A stretch of DNA of 8,229 bases, taken from the NCBI GenBank assembly GCA_002333205.1, contig DDAD01000001.1, positions 12,814-21,042 on the forward strand, in the 5' to 3' direction. Position numbers and translations under genes: made by a program. Below are positions 6,770-8,229 of this stretch, piece after piece. Source of the stretch: Pedobacter sp. UBA2067. Lineage in GTDB: Bacteria > Bacteroidota > Bacteroidia > Sphingobacteriales > Sphingobacteriaceae. Below the pieces are notes generated by a model. It was given only the letters and a program-made list of their open reading frames with translations, was not told the DNA's origin and did not search any database. The number at the start of each line of letters is the position of its first letter. Position 1 is the first letter of the stretch.

Positions 6770-8119
6770 ATGGAAAAAAGTGCAGAAACATCAAGAAGAG
6801 CATTTATCAAGAAGGCATCTTTGCTCACCGGGATGGCGGGCTTATCAGCTATGGGGGTAAATGCAAAGAGCTATAGTCGGATATTGGGTGCCAATGATCG
6901 GGTTCAGGTAGGTATCATCGGGTTTTCGGATCGTTTCAAAAGCTCGCTATTTCCTGCTTTCATGAATCATGCGAAGGAACTTAAATTTGAGTTTGTGGGT
7001 GTCTCTGACATTTGGAACAGACGTCGGGATGAAGCGGAAGCTTTCGTAAAAAGCAAGACTGGCAATAAGATAAAGCAGTATCGAAATAATGAGGAGCTAC
7101 ATGCTGCAAAGGGAATAGATGCAGTAATTATCAGCACGGCGGACTTTCAGCATGCCTTGATGTCGGCTGAAGCGGTTAGAAATGGAAAGGACGTCTATAC
7201 GGAAAAACCAATGGCCGAGACGATGGAAGATGCTAAAATTCTGTTAAAAGCGGTTCAGGAAACCGGTAAAGTTTTACAGGTAGGGTCGCAGCGCAGGAGT
7301 GCCCCCAACTATATCGCTGCCAATGAATATATACGGTCTGGCAAATTCGGCGACATCAACATGGTTGAAATGACATGGAATGTAAATCAGCCCGGCCGAT
7401 GGCGCTTGCCGAAATTGGTAAGTGAGATTCGCCAGGAAGATACCGACTGGGATCGTTTTCTGATGAACCGTCCTAAAGTTGCATGGGATCCACGTAAGTA
7501 TTTGGAATTCCGTCTTTTCTGGCCTTATTCTTCCGGTATTTGGGGACAATGGATGGCACATCAAATTGACACCGTGCATTGGTTCTCGGGTTTTAAGCAC
7601 CCTAGAAGCGTGGCTGCAAATGGTGGAATCTATAAATGGAATGATGGCCGTCAAAATCCAGACACGGTGACGGCAGTTATGGATTACGGTCCGGCCGACG
7701 ATATGACTAAAGGCTTTCAGGTGCTATATTCTTCGCGATTTACAAACTCCGCAGGTGGGGTTAAAGAATTATACTACTCAAACGGAGGTATGCTAAATCT
7801 TGATACCAATGAAGTTACCGCTGAGGGTGGATTAGCGGAGAAGGATGCAGCACAGATGGGCATGAAAGCAAACCTATTAACTCCTTTTACGCTAACCGAT
7901 GCAGCAAAGATAGAAACGTCGGCCAATACTGGTGGCGACCCGATGACTTCCCTGCATATGCGTAACTGGATGGAATGTGTCCTGAGCAGAAAGACGCCAA
8001 ACGCCTCTGTGGAAGCAGGATATAACCACTCCGTTGCAAACATCATGGCCAGAACAGCCATGGAAACTGGCAAAAGGGTAACCTTCGATGATGCGAAACA
8101 AGAAGTTGTAGCTGGATAG
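6770..8119 (+). CDS. Tat-exported Gfo/Idh/MocA family protein
   Basis: A 449-residue member of the Gfo/Idh/MocA NAD(P)-dependent oxidoreductase family. Residues 8-15 (SRRAFIKK) form a twin-arginine motif, followed by a hydrophobic stretch and VNAKS near residue 33, so export of the folded, probably cofactor-loaded protein to the periplasm by Tat is likely. The Rossmann domain starts at VQVGIIGFSDRF (45-56). VSDIW (78-82) gives the acidic residue at the end of strand 2, and YTEKPMAET (143-151) contains the family's EKP motif with the usual catalytic lysine (Lys146). The C-terminal domain has HQIDTVHW (264-271), matching the family's active-site Asp/His segment. The glycine loop is unusual, since GxGxxG reads GFSDRF. 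The substrate is unknown: a sugar oxidoreductase, a 3-keto-glycoside pathway enzyme or a GH109-like NAD-dependent glycosidase are all possible. It starts a new unit after the terminator, with no Shine-Dalgarno-like sequence. Confidence 0.88.
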   Translation: MEKSAETSRRAFIKKASLLTGMAGLSAMGVNAKSYSRILGANDRVQVGIIGFSDRFKSSLFPAFMNHAKELKFEFVGVSDIWNRRRDEAEAFVKSKTGNKIKQYRNNEELHAAKGIDAVIISTADFQHALMSAEAVRNGKDVYTEKPMAETMEDAKILLKAVQETGKVLQVGSQRRSAPNYIAANEYIRSGKFGDINMVEMTWNVNQPGRWRLPKLVSEIRQEDTDWDRFLMNRPKVAWDPRKYLEFRLFWPYSSGIWGQWMAHQIDTVHWFSGFKHPRSVAANGGIYKWNDGRQNPDTVTAVMDYGPADDMTKGFQVLYSSRFTNSAGGVKELYYSNGGMLNLDTNEVTAEGGLAEKDAAQMGMKANLLTPFTLTDAAKIETSANTGGDPMTSLHMRNWMECVLSRKTPNASVEAGYNHSVANIMARTAMETGKRVTFDDAKQEVVAG

Positions 8120-8142
8120 TTAAATTCCATAAAGCATATATC

Positions 8143-8229
8143 ATGATCAGAAGTATCGGCGCATTATTATTGGTAAGCAGCGCTGTGCTGGTTACGGGAA
8201 TAACCTTTAGTGGGTTTAGAAAAGAGAAG
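8143..8229 (+). CDS. Start of an exported or membrane-anchored protein (3' end outside window)
   Basis: An ATG 23 nt after the Gfo/Idh/MocA stop opens a frame of 29 codons that is still open at the right edge. The visible residues are MIRSIG, then a hydrophobic run (ALLLVSSAVLVTGITF), then SGFRKEK. This is the layout of an N-terminal signal peptide or membrane anchor: positive residue, hydrophobic core, then a polar and charged stretch. No lipobox Cys is seen in the part available. The short gap and shared direction suggest co-transcription with the upstream gene. In Bacteroidota such genes often neighbour Gfo/Idh/MocA proteins as secreted sugar-active proteins (for example DUF1080-type), but nothing visible here identifies the family. 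Confidence 0.6.
   Translation, partial: MIRSIGALLLVSSAVLVTGITFSGFRKEK

Noticed and set aside
7274..7654. 126-codon open frame on the - strand
   Set aside because: It lies wholly inside the Gfo/Idh/MocA gene, whose family motifs run through this stretch. The predicted protein has no recognisable motif, so it is a shadow frame.
7774..8130. 118-codon open frame on the - strand at the end of the Gfo/Idh/MocA gene
   Set aside because: It is antisense to a conserved C-terminal region and shows no domain features. Its extension 11 nt past the gene end is chance.
1..8229. Search for a defence system, mobile element, CRISPR array, tRNA or rRNA
   Set aside because: No transposase, integrase, direct-repeat array, terminal inverted repeats or RNA-gene signature was seen. 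Nearly all bases are taken up by sugar-metabolism genes and one oxidoreductase-family gene.

Overview
The window looks like a piece of a Bacteroidota chromosome, most likely a Sphingobacteriaceae-type environmental bacterium (Pedobacter or Mucilaginibacter-like; the genus is a guess). The evidence is the pairing of exported GH51 arabinofuranosidases with an araB-araD-araA set, signal peptides ending in an Ala-Gln type motif, a Tat-dependent Gfo/Idh/MocA protein of a kind common in this phylum, moderate GC content, and no Shine-Dalgarno-like sequence in front of any of the six starts that can be seen. All genes are on the + strand.

Region 1 (1-6601) is an L-arabinose / arabinan utilisation operon. 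It contains the C-terminal half of ribulokinase (araB, cut by the left edge), L-ribulose-5-phosphate 4-epimerase (araD), L-arabinose isomerase (araA), and two different exported GH51 alpha-L-arabinofuranosidases: a compact one of 516 aa and a longer one of about 660 aa with an extra N-terminal beta-rich region. araB and araD overlap, and the other gaps are 2 to 28 nt. The operon ends in a strong intrinsic terminator whose hairpin begins inside the last codons of the second GH51 gene. The two exported enzymes would release L-arabinose from arabinan, arabinoxylan or arabinogalactan side chains outside the cytoplasm. AraA, AraB and AraD would then convert imported arabinose to L-ribulose, L-ribulose-5-phosphate and D-xylulose-5-phosphate. 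No transporter, SusC/D pair or regulator lies in the window.

Region 2 (6602-8229) is a separate transcription unit. A 168-nt AT-rich gap with only a weak promoter candidate precedes a Tat-exported Gfo/Idh/MocA family protein. Its glycine-rich nucleotide-binding loop departs from the usual GxGxxG. After 23 nt comes the start of another exported or membrane-anchored protein, cut by the right edge after 29 codons.

The catalytic residues expected for AraD, AraA and both GH51 enzymes are all present, and no frameshift, mobile element, RNA gene or CRISPR array was seen. This is mainly a well-understood catabolic locus. The least explained part is the Gfo/Idh/MocA unit at the right end.
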